From: Dendrolimus kikuchii
Lineage: Eukaryota > Arthropoda > Insecta > Lepidoptera > Lasiocampidae
NCBI GenBank assembly: GCA_019925095.2
Contig: CM034406.1
Span: 13,364,388 to 13,428,387, forward strand
DNA length: 64,000 nucleotides
Direction: 5' to 3'
Below, one piece after another: positions 1-11,224 of the stretch. The position numbers and the translations under genes are program-made. Within the stretch, counting starts at the first letter, position 1. Each line of letters opens with the position of its first letter. The notes under the pieces were generated by a model. It did not search any database, was not told where the DNA came from, and was given only the letters and a program-made list of their open reading frames with translations.

Positions 1-166
1 AACCCATACAAAAACAAGATATAAAAAGTAAAAAAGGGAGAAAAAATGACGTTATGTTTCTAGAAACACGTAGGATTTTTGGATTTGTACGTCTTTTTTA
101 CTAGGCGATTGTCCTATTAAAATCTGAATTTGAATAGTGTACAATTTATGTTATTCTAACCTTTAG

Positions 167-3100
167 GTAGCTGGCTGGAGTCGTAACGTGAACAATGGTA
201 CTGGACCAGAGAAACCGACGCAAGGGAAATTCCTGATGGTATCCACTGAAGACTGCAGGGCGTCGTCTCACGCAGATTATGACAATTACACTCGAAACAC
301 AACTATCTGTGCTGGTAAGTCTCTTTCATTCATATTACTAATCTATGCCGACATTATAAATGCGAAAGTTTGGATGAACGTTTGTTGCTCAATCACGCCA
401 GAACAGCTTAACGGATTTGGATAAAATTTGGTATTCTGGAATAGTACATAGGCTACTTTTATCCCGGAAAAATGTACCGACCTCGTGGGATAACATTAAT
501 GTAAGCAAATCGGGGGCATGGACTAGTATTTTATAAAGAATCTTGTTGCCCGTGTTTTGTGTCAACTTTATAATCTACTAGAGGTTACCCCGCGGCCGCG
601 CCGCGGGTCAGCCTCTAGTGCGTGCTTCTTGTTTAAAGAGCAGGCGTTAATACGGGTTATATTGTACTAAATTTTTATGTTAGTGCTATTCACACCCGGA
701 AAATTCACTTAATTTTATATCGCAAACTATTCGATCTCCTGGTATGTGTATCCATTTACGGCATTAAAACTACATTTAAACAAAATTACAATAAAACTGA
801 TTCAGTTCCTTCTATAGTTTTCCTTGAAAACTTAACAAAAAGACATATCAAGTTACTATTGCATTTTTTATAGACGATGAATTTTTATGTCTATAAACTT
901 GAGAAATAATTGGTCTCATCCAAACTTTCATCGACTATTTCAAATCGTCCTACTTTTAATTATCTATTCCCTGTATATGAAAAAGGAACAAGGACAAAAA
1001 GAGCAAAGAGGACTAAAAGGATAAAAAGAGCAAAAAGGACAAAGATAATACCAAAAGGACAAAGATAATACAAAAAGGACAAAAACGACAAAAATATCAA
1101 AAAGGACAAAAAGAGCAAAAAGGACCAAAAGGGCAAAAGACCAAAAAGGACATAAAGACCAAAAAGGACAAAAAAGAGTATAAAGAGAAAAAGGACAAAA
1201 ATATCAAAAAGGTCAAAATGAACAAAATTACATAAATTACCAAAATAACCAAAATGACGAATATGACAAATCACAAAAAAAACCAACACCTATTCCACTT
1301 TCTGGGATAATCTTTACATAAATCTATTCCAAAATCTATCCCATTAACCGAAATGAAAAATATTCCATGTCCACCCTCGGTATTAAAATTACATATATAC
1401 CGAATCTCAGGCAAATCGGTCAAATAGCTTTTCCGTAAAAACATAACAAACAGAGAGACAAAAATATTTTTATCCCGGAAACTATCCCATATTTCGGGAT
1501 TACAATTCCAAATTCAAATTAGAAAATGTGTGATTTTCATTTTTTTTTTCTTATTGTTAAAATGAGTGAATCTAATGAAGACATTCGATTCATTTTAAAA
1601 TTTTACTATAAAAAAGGTAAAAATGCAACACAAGCCGCGAAAAAAAATTTGTGATGTTTATGGACCTAATGCAGCATCTGTGAGAGTAGCGCAAATTAGG
1701 TTTAAGCGTTTTCAATCCGGAAATTTTGATATCAAAGATGCACGTCGCTCTGGTCGCCCTGTTACGGACAAAATTGATGCCATTTTTGAAAAAGTGGCGC
1801 AAGATCGGCATATTAATAGTTACGATGTAGCTGGAGAACTGGGAATTGACCACCAAACCGGCTTTGTCGCATTTGAAAAAAGCTGGTTACACAAAAAAGC
1901 TCGGTATTTGGGTGCCTCATGAGCTCACTGAAAGAAACCTAATGAACCGTGTACTCATTTGTGATTCTTTATTACGACGTAATAAAACCGAGCCATTTTT
2001 AAAGAAGCTGATAACTGATGATGAAAAGTGGATCACGTACGACAAGAACGTGTGAGAAAGATCGTGGTCAAAGCCCGGTCAGGCTTCACAGGCTGTGGCG
2101 AAACCCGGGCTAACTCGCAACGAGGTGATGCTGTTTGTATGGTGGGATTGGAAGGGCATTATTCATTATGAGCTGTTACCGCCAGGCAGGACCATCGATT
2201 CTGAACTGTACTGTGAACAACTGATGAGATTAAAGCAAAAAGTTGAGAGAAAGCGGCCGGAATTAATCAACAGAAGCGGTGTGGTTTTTCACCATGATAA
2301 CGCTAGATCTCACACATCTTTAGCCACTCAGCAAAAATTACGAGAGTTTGGCTGGGAGGTGTTAATGCATCCACAGTATAGTCCTAACCTTGCACATTCA
2401 GATTTTCACCTGTTTCGGTCTCTGCAGAATTCCTTAGGCCTTGTCAGGTTAACATCACGAGAGGACTGCCAAAACCACTTGTCGCAGTTTTTTGAACAGA
2501 AGCCCCAAAATTTTTATAGCAATGGGATCACGTCCCTACCGACAAGATGGCAAAAAGTTATCCAACAAAATGGCACCTACATACTTTAGTCAAATGTAAA
2601 AAAAACTTTTTGAATTTTTATATAAAATGCGAAGAAACTTTTTCCCCAACCTAATATAATGACAGCCCATAAACGTCCCACTGCTGGGCTCGGGTCTCCC
2701 ACTACAGGGGATCGGGCAGTATACCCGCCACGCCTGTCCAAGGCGGCTTGGTAGGTTTGACACATCGGTTATCTCGACGTGCAGGTTTCATCATGATAGT
2801 TTCCTTCTCTGTAGTTAGCACGTACATCAGATCAGAACACTGCTTAAGTGGTGCATGCATTTCGGCCAGGAATCAAATTTATACATTAGTAACAACAAAG
2901 TTGCTGCCAATGTTCTGCTGACCTCGAACGTGAAACTGGAACCTGGCGACTGACACCGGTATACAACTCAAAGTTGTTATAGCGGAATAATCTAGACTAG
3001 GGGTGGTAGCTATCCAGACGGGCAAATACTCTACCATCTGGCTGTGGGTTGTTTTGTCGCCTCTTACGACAGTCCGCCCGACCATGAGTTAGTATTTTTT

Positions 3101-3981
3101 TCCCGTATCTGCACAGATATAAAGTATTTTTCATCCTTCTATGGTTTTTTGTAGTGAAATTTCTTATATAAACGGGGGTGTTAGGATTTTTTTGTCACGA
3201 AAAAGCGTTACGGCCGCGTGGAGGAGCAGCATAAATTTAGACTAGACGTGGTGAGAGGCGGCATAATTTTAGAGTATACTATGGATGCATTGTTTGGTTC
3301 CGGATCGAATTTAGTTTTTTTGTTTGATAAAATAAAATATGTTTGAATAAAAATGCAATCATTAAAATGTACTTAACCTAACCAAATCATAATTTGCAGT
3401 AAACCTGCGTAAAATCAGAATGTGTGCTGGGACACATAGTAGAAGTGAAACGTCAACGGACAAGTGGCAAAACGAATCGCAAGGAAATTTTAACTTGAAG
3501 TTTTACGTGCAGATTCTTAATGTACTTGTCCAATTTGAAAACCTGCCCGAAAAACTTCTAGTTAAAATTTTGTTTCTCCACTTGTCCGTTGACGTTTCAC
3601 TTCTACTATGTGTCCCAGCACACATTTCTATTTTTTTTAAGGGCAGAACTTTTTTTGAAGGGTCAGCTAGTTCAATATAAATGTCATGTCGTTCTTATAT
3701 TTTCATGAATGTTTCATTTCTAAATTCAATCAGTTAGCGTTTCATTGATGCCAATATTTTTTTAATCAGGTTACCGTAACGGCACAGGCGTATGTCACGG
3801 CGACTGGGGGGCCGGGATGTATTTAAGAGAAAAAGGAGATCCCAAGTGGAGGCTTCGAGCTGTAGTATCTTCAGTGGTTGGAAGTGACGATGATTTATTC
3901 TGCAATGTCCACCAATACGTCACTTTTACGGACGTCGCACAGTACTTATCTTGGATCAAGAATATTATGGCCACTACGTAA
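167..3981 (+). CDS. gd-like serine protease homolog, gene 1 (3' end only; last two exons)
   Basis: Exons are 167-314 and 3770-3981; earlier exons lie upstream of the window. The first visible exon starts after an AG acceptor in frame with VAGWSRN, a version of the GWG segment of chymotrypsin-fold proteases, and ends at a GTAAGT donor with one base of a split Gly codon. The last exon completes GYRNGTGVCHGDWGAG and runs to TAA at 3979-3981. The block normally reading GDSGGG reads GDWGAG, so the nucleophile Ser is replaced by Trp. The C-terminal helix YLSWIKNIMATT matches genes 2 and 3. The 3.4-kb intron between the exons holds a repeat, a dead mariner and a MITE. Seen: splice signals and frame. 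Inferred: a secreted, inactive protease homolog, from the family. The upstream half cannot be judged here. Confidence 0.85.
581..1502 (+). repeat. Interspersed repeat with internal minisatellite
   Basis: The start (tagaggttaccccgcggc) matches a second copy at about 10672, and the end (caaacagagagacaaaaata, tatcccggaa) matches about 11130-11165. It lies in the last intron of gene 1 and is absent from the matching introns of genes 2 and 3, so it is a private insertion. Its class is not clear; the 3' part resembles lepidopteran SINE/LINE tails. Confidence 0.6.
982..1285. repeat. Degenerate purine-rich minisatellite (unit about 9 bp, aaaaaggac)
   Basis: Dozens of imperfect copies of aaaaaggac, aaaagagca and relatives run without other sequence. 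The low-complexity open frame on the minus strand here is a by-product. The equivalent part of the related repeat at 10871-10965 is made of a different 9-mer built on the same GGAC core. Confidence 0.85.
1503..2651 (+). mobile_element. mariner (DD34D) element, 5'-truncated, transposase dead
   Basis: The transposase starts at ATG 1562 and ends at 2589. It is broken by a frameshift in an A-run near 1640-1650, a second frameshift near 1850 and an in-frame TGA at 2053-2055. Recognisable parts are the N-terminal HTH (SGRPVTDKIDA), WVPHEL, the first Asp region (TDDEKWITYD), the second Asp (HHDNARSHT) and the third Asp (SPNLAHSDFHLF), with 34 residues between the last two. The right terminal repeat ends in ttttccccaac at 2651, followed by a TA at 2652-2653. 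The left terminal repeat is missing: homology to the second copy (11225-13184) stops near 1505, against the preceding repeat. A fossil element, unlikely to make a functional enzyme. Confidence 0.85.
2655..3145 (+). repeat. Interspersed repeat family A, gene 1 intron copy
   Basis: Begins gacagcccataaacgtccca and ends near tacgacagtccgcccgacca. The same block lies in the last intron of gene 2 (31553-31960) and gene 3 (58792-59225), so it was present before the tandem duplications. Its second half overlaps family B, seen elsewhere as the cctaccacctg block. Confidence 0.75.
3419..3626. mobile_element. MITE with perfect 49-bp terminal inverted repeats
   Basis: Bases 3419-3467 are the exact reverse complement of 3578-3626, with a spacer of about 110 bases and no coding content. 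The outer ends read AATGTGTGCTGG and CCAGCACACATT. It lies in the last intron of gene 1 and is absent from the same intron of genes 2 and 3. An autonomous partner is not visible, and the target duplication is unclear. Confidence 0.85.
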
Positions 3982-4022
3982 AGCCTGCGTTTAGAATGCT
4001 AATGATGATCGAATTAGCTCTA

Positions 4023-4028
4023 AATAAA
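4023..4028 (+). terminator. Polyadenylation signal AATAAA, gene 1
   Basis: First AATAAA after the gene 1 stop codon, 41 bases downstream. The same hexamer is at the same place after gene 2 (32394) and gene 3 (59586). Confidence 0.65.
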
Positions 4029-4221
4029 ATATTATGTACTAATATTTACCTTGATATGGTTTCATTTAGATAACCTTCATATTCGTATCCTGCTGACACT
4101 ACCCTATTTTTAACTGAATTCAAAAATGGAGGAGCTTCTCGATTCGTAGTGTACTTTTTATATGTGCTTAGCCATGATATCTTTGTTCATTAACCAATTG
4201 TATTTATTTTTATTTCCTTAC

Positions 4222-4671
4222 TAGCTGTGTCCGCGATTTTATCCCTGTGGATGTTTTTCGCGGAACCTGAAAAGAAAGGTAGGATTAGGTATAGATATAA
4301 GCCCGGATGATTTTAATGGTGAATGTTTTTAGGAATATATTTAAGACTTATTTATAACAATTAAAACTGGTTTTGAGTGGAGAAAAAACATTTTCAATTA
4401 ATTATGGATATTTAAAATTCACGACAATGATCTGGTAATTTTGACAACAATAAAGTGTGATTTAACTTTATAAATATACTTCGGTATTGTATAACACTAC
4501 TAAAACTGTTTTAAATCACTAAATAATCACTAACACTGATTTTAAGTCTAAAAATAAAGTTTAACTTAAATAATGAAGCCACGATAAAAAATACGATAAT
4601 GAAATACAGTTGTGTTTTTTTTTCTTTATAGTTCGATAACACTATATGGAGATGTCACTAGGTTAACTTTA
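4222..4671 (+). repeat. Retroposon fragment (ctagctgtgtccgcga type), then unassigned AT-rich DNA
   Basis: The head tactagctgtgtccgcgatt recurs downstream of gene 2 (32586) and gene 3 (59774). It matches a common lepidopteran SINE/RTE-like head. The rest, up to 4671, is AT-rich with nothing recognisable. Confidence 0.55.
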
Positions 4672-4990
4672 GGCCAGAACTGACTGGTAACCATTTACTA
4701 TTTATTTTATACCCACGAATAGTGGGTTAGGTTAGGTTATATGTAGACCAAAGCGCACGAGCCGAACGAACGAAACGAGCGTGCCGTGGCGTCGGCCGGC
4801 GAGCGCCAGAACCGACTGTAACCATTTATTTTAAACACACGAACATCCGGTTAGGGTAGATTACAGGCAGACCAAAACGTACGAGCCGAGCAAGCGACTC
4901 GAACGTACCGCAGCAGCGGCCGGCGAATGCCAGAACTGACTGGTAAATATTTTCAATTTATTTTATACACACGAACAGTCGTTTAGGTCT
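4672..4990. repeat. GC-rich tandem repeat, about 2.5 units of 125-131 bp
   Basis: Units start with gccagaac(t/c)gact at about 4673, 4804 and 4929. Each carries a GC-rich core (agccgagc, cggccggcga) and an AT-rich arm with tttattttata and acacacgaac. A single unit in reverse orientation lies at about 34625-34765 in the next intergenic region, so this is a dispersed family rather than one local satellite. Confidence 0.75.
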
Positions 4991-5040
4991 ATCCGTAACT
5001 AGGCAAATAATCGCATGCTTGCCAACAGTCGGTATGTATA

Positions 5041-5189
5041 TGTTGGCAACACCAACAAACAATTGAAATTTGACTTTTGTCACAACAGAAAATTTTCCCT
5101 TCGAAATGTAATGGTGCAAATTTAGTATCTTAATAAAATATCTCTCGCAGTGCTATTTTTACCTTTCCTTAACAGTTTTGATTTAATCA
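5041..5189 (+). repeat. 5' LTR of the BEL/Pao element (149 bp)
   Basis: Starts TG, ends CA, and is identical by eye to 8233-8381. It contains taataaaata, a possible poly(A) signal. Confidence 0.9.
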
Positions 5190-5208
5190 TATCGTCCTTC
5201 GAGCCGGA

Positions 5209-5248
5209 CCATAAGTAACTGTATACAACTTGATACAGTTACTTATGG
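5209..5248. other. Perfect 16-bp hairpin at the BEL deletion junction
   Basis: Arms ccataagtaactgtat (5209-5224) and atacagttacttatgg (5233-5248) are exact reverse complements with an 8-base loop. It lies between the 5' LTR and the truncated pol, where about half of the coding region is missing. Confidence 0.75.
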
Positions 5249-7958
5249 GCAGAAGAGTTCAAGTTATCTAGCCACTCGTTGTTTGCTAGAACTTGCAAAT
5301 AGATATGAAAAGGAATTGCCATTAGCAGCTTATATTTTAAAAAACTGTACGTACGTCGATGATGCTTGCTTCTCGCATTCCGAGTTAGAGGTGATGATTG
5401 AAGCAAAAAGACAACTTTGTGAATTGCTGGAGAAGGGAAGTTTTTATACACACAAGTGGGCGTCAAATTGTCAACAGCTATTGCAAGATGTTCCTTTGGA
5501 AAAACAACATTTTGATGAATTAGATATTCAAAGACATATTTTTTATATGAAGACGTTAGGTCTTACACTTAATGTGTGAGAGGACTATTTTGTAATTTCT
5601 TGTCCAGAGAAATTCAATATTGAATATCCAACAAAAAGGCAGATTTTAAGCTATATTTCCAAATTTTATGATCCTCTTGGATTCATAGCTCCTATTATTG
5701 TAAAAGCTAAGGCTTTCATGCAAAGGTTGTGTAACGATAAAATTGGCTGGAATGAAGTTCCTTCAGAACAACTGAGGTTAGAGTGGCTTTCCTTTGCTAA
5801 AAAATTGTCAGAAATGAGTCCTTTAACAGTCAACCGGAGCATTAGTAATGTAAAAACCGCCATTACCAAACAAATAATTGGTTTTGCTGATGCGTCAAGT
5901 TCGACAGGGTATGGTTGTTTAGTATATCTCCGAGTGGTGGATAACACTGGTAAGGCCTCACTTTCCTTACTATGCTCTAAATCCCGAATCAACCCTCGCA
6001 ATAAGAATACTCTCACTGTGCCTCGATTAGAGTTAAATGCTATGCTCTTGCTTTGTAAACTAACAAACAGGGTTTACTCTACATTAAACCTAAATATTGA
6101 TATAAATAATGTTTACTTATTTTCTGACTCACAAATTTCACTGGCTTGGATAGCTACAGAGCCAATAAAGCTCCAAGCTTATGTTGCAAATAGGGTGAAA
6201 GCAGTTCAAGAGTTAACTTCCAGATGGCATTGGCTGTACATACCTAGTAATAAAAACCCAGCTGACCTTGTGAGCCGTGGTGCTAATCCAGACGAATTGC
6301 TCAATTGCAAGCTGTGGTGGCAGGGCCCGGAGTTTTTGCAAGATGGTAGTTATGAGTTTAACTGCGGCGGGGAAATACCATTGGATTTTAATAATCTGCC
6401 TGAGATGAAGAAGGATTTTGTGGGTTCCAATGTCAAGGTATCTCTTATCACGCAAAAGGGTGATGATTTTTATTCTTTTCTGGATAGATATTCAGACATT
6501 AACAAGATGACGCGCGTGATGGCCTTAATACTCAGGTTTTGCAATAATTTAAAAAACAAAACTTCGCATCAAGTAGGGAATTTAACGTTTCTTGAAACAA
6601 GAATCACATTAAATAAGATAATTCAAAATGAACAGAATATCCATTTTAAACAAGAGATTAGTTCTTTATCTTCGGGCAAGTATAATGTAAAGGGCCCTCT
6701 AAAATCTCTATACCCCTATCTTGATAGCGAGAACATTCTACGGGTAGGTGGTAGGATTGATAATTCAAACGTGCCTTTTTCACAAAGGCATCCTATTATT
6801 TTGCCGAAATCATCTCGTATAACGGAACTTCTTATTCATAGTGAACATATTGAGTTGTTGCATGCAGCACCTAAATTATTATTATCTAGCCTAAATCAAA
6901 GATATTGGTTGTTAAATGGGTACAGGCATGTTAAAAAAATTATTTATAAATGTTTCTTAGGTTTCAAAATGAAAGCAGAATCCGCCAAACAACTTATGGG
7001 TAGCTTACCTGCTGAAGGAGTTATTGCTTGCAGACCGTTCCAAAAAATTGGTTTGGATTTTACAGGCCCGATAATAGTAAAGAATTCTCGAGTACGAAGG
7101 GCTATACAAACAAAGGGATATATATGCATTTTTGTGTGTTTTGTAACTAAGGCGATACATCTTGAGCTTTGTTCAGATTTAACCACAGACAGTTTTTTAG
7201 CATGTTTCAAACGGTTTGTAGCAAGACGAGGCTTACCTACTGATGTCTTCTCTGATAATGGTAGTAATTTTCGAGGAGCAAAGAATGACTTAGACAGGCT
7301 TTACAAATTACAAAGGTCACAGGAACATCAGACTGAGATTCAAGGTTATGCAAACCAACAAGGTATAAATTTTCACTTTATACCAAGCTACTCGCCTGTG
7401 TTTGCAGGGCTTGCAGAGGCAGCAGTTAAAAGTATGAAGTTTCACTTAAAGCGTATTGTACAAAATTATGTTTTAACTTACGAGCAATTAAATACTGTGC
7501 TATGCCAAATAGAAGGCGTATTAAATTCAAGGCCTCTATTGCCAGTAACAGTTGAAGATATTAACGACTTCAGCTACATTACGCCAGGCCATTTTTTAAT
7601 TGGTTGTCCTTTAACTTATTTTCCTGAGAGGTATACTTATGATTTGCCAACTAATAGATTAAAATTTTGGGAACTTTGTAATAAGGTTAAATCTCATTTT
7701 TGGAATATATGGCATAAGTATTATCTAAATATTTTACAATCACGTCCTAAATGGCGTGATAGTTTGCCTAATGTTAAGGTAGGCTCATTAGTTATTTTAA
7801 GGGAGCCAAACACCCCACCTCTAACTTGGCCTATGGGCAGAATTATTAAGGTTTATTTTGGGGGGGATGGTAAGGTTCGCGTCGTTGATGTTGTGACGCC
7901 TAATAAAAATGTGTATAAACCTTCCTTAAGCGGTATCTGTGTGTTGCCATTAGAATAA
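5249..7958 (+). pseudogene. BEL/Pao pol remnant (reverse transcriptase C-half, RNase H, integrase)
   Basis: A single frame stays open from about 5249 to 7958 except for one in-frame TGA at 5577-5579. In order it shows reverse transcriptase from YVDD (5352-5363), the RNase H region with GFADASSSTGYG and FSDSQISLAW, then integrase with GLDFTGP, FSDNGSNF and GLAEAAVK supplying D, D and E, and a BEL-type C-terminal domain (FLIGCPL, PKWRDSLPNVKVG). In the integrase zinc-finger region the second Cys of the usual CxxC appears to be Gly (KCFLGFK). Missing upstream: gag, aspartic protease and the reverse-transcriptase fingers. Family: virus-like LTR retroelements. Inference: defective on its own, though an intact relative might have mobilised it through its two LTRs. 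Confidence 0.88.
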
Positions 7959-8232
7959 TGTTATTTTGCGTTTATTTTTGTTGTTCTTATGTTTGCAGAG
8001 ATTAATTTTTATGTTATGTTTCTATATCTTTAATGTTCATATGTTTAACTATATAACTAATTGTATTCTATAAATGTCTCTCGGCAGTGTTCAGAGCAAT
8101 CTTGTATTTTGTAAGTTGATCCGTGTGATACCAGTATGCTGGCTTGAAGGCATATACTATTATATTATTACCGGGAATGAGAATCAAAAATATTATTGTT
8201 ATAGTGCTTAATTTCACCGCCGTGCCCCAGCA

Positions 8233-8381
8233 TGTTGGCAACACCAACAAACAATTGAAATTTGACTTTTGTCACAACAGAAAATTTTCCCTTCGAAATG
8301 TAATGGTGCAAATTTAGTATCTTAATAAAATATCTCTCGCAGTGCTATTTTTACCTTTCCTTAACAGTTTTGATTTAATCA
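8233..8381 (+). repeat. 3' LTR of the BEL/Pao element (149 bp)
   Basis: Identical by eye to 5041-5189, and followed by the target duplication GTATA at 8382-8386. Confidence 0.9.
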
Positions 8382-8386
8382 GTATA

Positions 8387-10553
8387 TATAAAATAAAAAA
8401 ATCCTAGCTTAAAGGCCTAGTTACTAACCATAAAATTAAGAAAAAAACATAACTAATATCTAAGATTTTCATGTCTCCTGCTTTTAAAATTACGTGAGTT
8501 GTTCTGTTGTGTTTTATTATATTTTTAACAACTTTATGTTGTGTTTTTGGATTATTTTGAATCTTTTTATGTTGATTACTGGATTCATGTTAGATTTTTC
8601 AACTTTGGACCTATGATATAAGTGCAATATTAGGGAAAAACATAAGTGAGGTTATATTTACAAAAACATTAATATCTCAGGAACTATACATATTCGCCAT
8701 ATAGGAGTTGCAGAAGGGGTAAGATTTCCTCCCGCCCTCCTCCCTCTCACCATTCATTACTTATAATAATATTATAAGTAGTATTAGACCAGGGTCGATA
8801 ATTTTTGAAACTAAAAACAATAGTAGTAGTATGAAACCCATTGGAAAAGGAAGAGAATATAACAAAGATGAAAGGAAAAATAATTTACGGGCGATCTGAG
8901 GTCGCGAAGTGAAAGGTGGTGAGTTTTTAAGGCTAAAAAACGTTTTATCTCAATTTCCGGCAAAACTATAAGCCCTATGGAAAAAAGTAAAATGGCAAAG
9001 TTATAGGTAATAAAAAGTTCTACAACTTTTGTGTTTACACTTTTTTCACATGACCTCAAAACTTATGTGATAAATTCAAATAATGAAGTTTTTGGTTTTT
9101 AATTTTTCTTTTAGAACATTTTTTTTCACGAAATTGGTGAAACATACATTTTTATGTCCCAAACATACTGTAATTTTTTTGATATCAAATATTTATTATT
9201 TGAATTTTTTTGATTTAATATCGAAAAAGCACCCTAATTTTCAATGGAAAATTCTCCCGTCAAAATATGAGCTTTTTTAAAAAGTCGGTGGGGTTTTTGT
9301 TCGTTTAAATCTCTACTTTCTGAGTGTTAAAAAGTATATATATTACTATGGTAAATGTTCTCCTCGAGAAGAGTGTAGTGTTTGAGTCATTGCGGTATTT
9401 TCGTTTAACATATTTTTTATTTTTTCGTCAGCAACATTTAAAAAATAAAAACACCATTTATGCTTAATAATAATATAAAAACTATATTTTTTTATATTCA
9501 AATAAAATATTCTTTCTTTTGTTTTATACTAGTTACTCGTATATGCGTGATTTACTTCAGCTATAATTTGAATATTTCATACGGCCTGACATATATGAAT
9601 AATTTGTATATCTGTAACATATACCTAAACACGGATCTTACAAAATATACATATTAATATATAATGAACATTAATGAATATAAAAAATAAACTTACGTTA
9701 AAATAAATTAACGAGTCGACTATTGAAACAGATAAAAATACATTACACAAAATAAAAAATAAAAATGGATAAGCCTGGTTTCTCTAAAATAATATTTGCA
9801 ACAACTCAGAAGGGTTTATGGTAATAAAAGAACAGCAACTGGTTACAATACTTATAATCAGAGAACCTTACAGCCTACATACATGTCATCCACTGACTTC
9901 ACACTCGACAAGCATTTTTAGAATACCACGCCATCCCTCCAAGAATTTTACAGTATAAGAAACTTAGCAAATTGGCACAACCGATAGCGGATTGAAGATG
10001 AACTATTTTAATTAAAGGCTTATGAATGACAAGAATTTAATACATTATTGTTTGGAAATTTTAGATAATACTTTTTTTTTTATAAGATATTATACTTAAA
10101 GTTTTACGTGTAATAAAATAAACCAACATAAAAATAAAATATAGTGAATACCGTTTATATACAAATGAGAGATTTTGAATTATAATCTGTACACAATTAC
10201 CACATATTAGAAATAAATATTATTACATAAAATTGTGTTAAATTACAGAGAACTACTTACTCTATACAAAACAGGCGGTAATCACCGAAAAAATAAAAAT
10301 ATAACATTATTATTCAATTAAGGAAATGGCCGATTGGATCGTTTAGAATTAAGAGGGTACATAACAAAATTATTGATTACCTTTAAAAAGAAACATGACA
10401 AGAACAACTATTAAATAACTGTAACACTAAACTGGTACGGCGGGCTCAAAGGTGGCTCAGTTAATATCCTACAGCCGTGACTCCGAATGAAACAAAAGAA
10501 AGAAAAACACCGGCTTCCAAAGTAAGTAAAAAAAATATTATTTTCTACAACAT
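8387..10553. other. AT-rich intergenic DNA without a gene
   Basis: No supported gene. About 9370-9520 matches 60890-61060 before gene 4, and about 9540-9660 matches about 35490-35610 before gene 3, so this is shared upstream DNA of the array. The short open frames are AT-rich and unconserved. Confidence 0.6.
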
Positions 10554-10641
10554 CTTGAAGTCGGTGCAAAGTAAAGTATAAAAATTTGTATATTTTGCTT
10601 TGCTATTGTTATTTTATGTTTTACTTGGCACCGACTTCAAG
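10554..10641. repeat. Foldback element (22-bp arms)
   Basis: Arms cttgaagtcggtgcaaagta and the complement of tacttggcaccgacttcaag match at 21 of 22 bases around an AT-rich loop. A second copy with the same flanks is at 35856-35943, so it is part of the duplicated upstream block. Confidence 0.75.
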
Positions 10642-10671
10642 AATCAAGATTTATAGAAAACTAGAGTTTAC

Positions 10672-11224
10672 CCCGCTGGCTAGGCCGCGGGTCAACCTCT
10701 CGTGCGTGTCTCTTGTTTAACAAGTAGGCGGTATAGGTTACATTGTATTAAATTTTTATGTATTTGCCCTCGGAAGATTCAATTCATTTTACATCGGAAA
10801 CCTTATCATCCTTCGTCTATCTGTAAACTACATAAATGATAAAACTTGAAAAAATAGATAACATGGATCCAACCCAGCGGACCCAGCGGACCAGCGGACC
10901 CAGCGGACCCAGCGGACCCAGCGGACCCAGCGGACCCGGTGGACCAAGTGGACCAAGTAGACGAAATGGACAAAATCACAAAACCTATCCTAGTTTCCGG
11001 GAGAACCTTTACATAAATCTGTCCCATTATTCGAGATAAAAAGTATCCCTTGGCAGCCCTCGTTACTAAAATTACATATGTACAGAGGTTCAGCCAAATC
11101 GGTCCAACAGTCTTTCCATAAAAGGATAACAAACAGAGAGACAAATATATTTTTATCCCGGAAAATATCCCATTTTTCGGGATAAATAGTATCCTATATT
11201 CATTCTCGGCATCGGCATATATTA
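10672..11224 (+). repeat. Interspersed repeat with internal minisatellite, second copy
   Basis: Related to 581-1502 at both ends, and disrupted by a different minisatellite in the middle. It abuts the next mariner element at its left TA. Confidence 0.6.
10871..10965. repeat. 9-bp minisatellite (agcggaccc), about 10 copies
   Basis: Nearly perfect head-to-tail 9-mers, with variants ggaccaagt at the right edge. The collagen-like GSAG and GPSG frames here follow from the 9-base period and are not proteins. Confidence 0.85.

Larger units (their letters stand above)
5041..8381 (+). mobile_element. BEL/Pao LTR retroelement, internally deleted
   Basis: Two direct repeats of 149 bp (TGTTGGCAAC to TTTAATCA) bound the element. 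The flanks give a 5-bp target duplication, GTATA (5036-5040 and 8382-8386). Total length is about 3.3 kb, well short of a full BEL element: gag, protease and the first half of reverse transcriptase are missing, and the coding part begins just before the YVDD motif. It lies between genes 1 and 2 with no counterpart in the other intergenic intervals. Identical LTRs point to a recent insertion, or recent gene conversion between the LTRs. Confidence 0.9.

Noticed and set aside
982..1285. Possible CRISPR-like or coding repeat
   Set aside because: Units are contiguous, short and degenerate without unique spacers; it is a minisatellite in an animal genome.
10806..11144. Collagen-like GSAG and GPSG open frames
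   Set aside because: They come from the 9-bp minisatellite; no start context, no homologous frame in the related copy.
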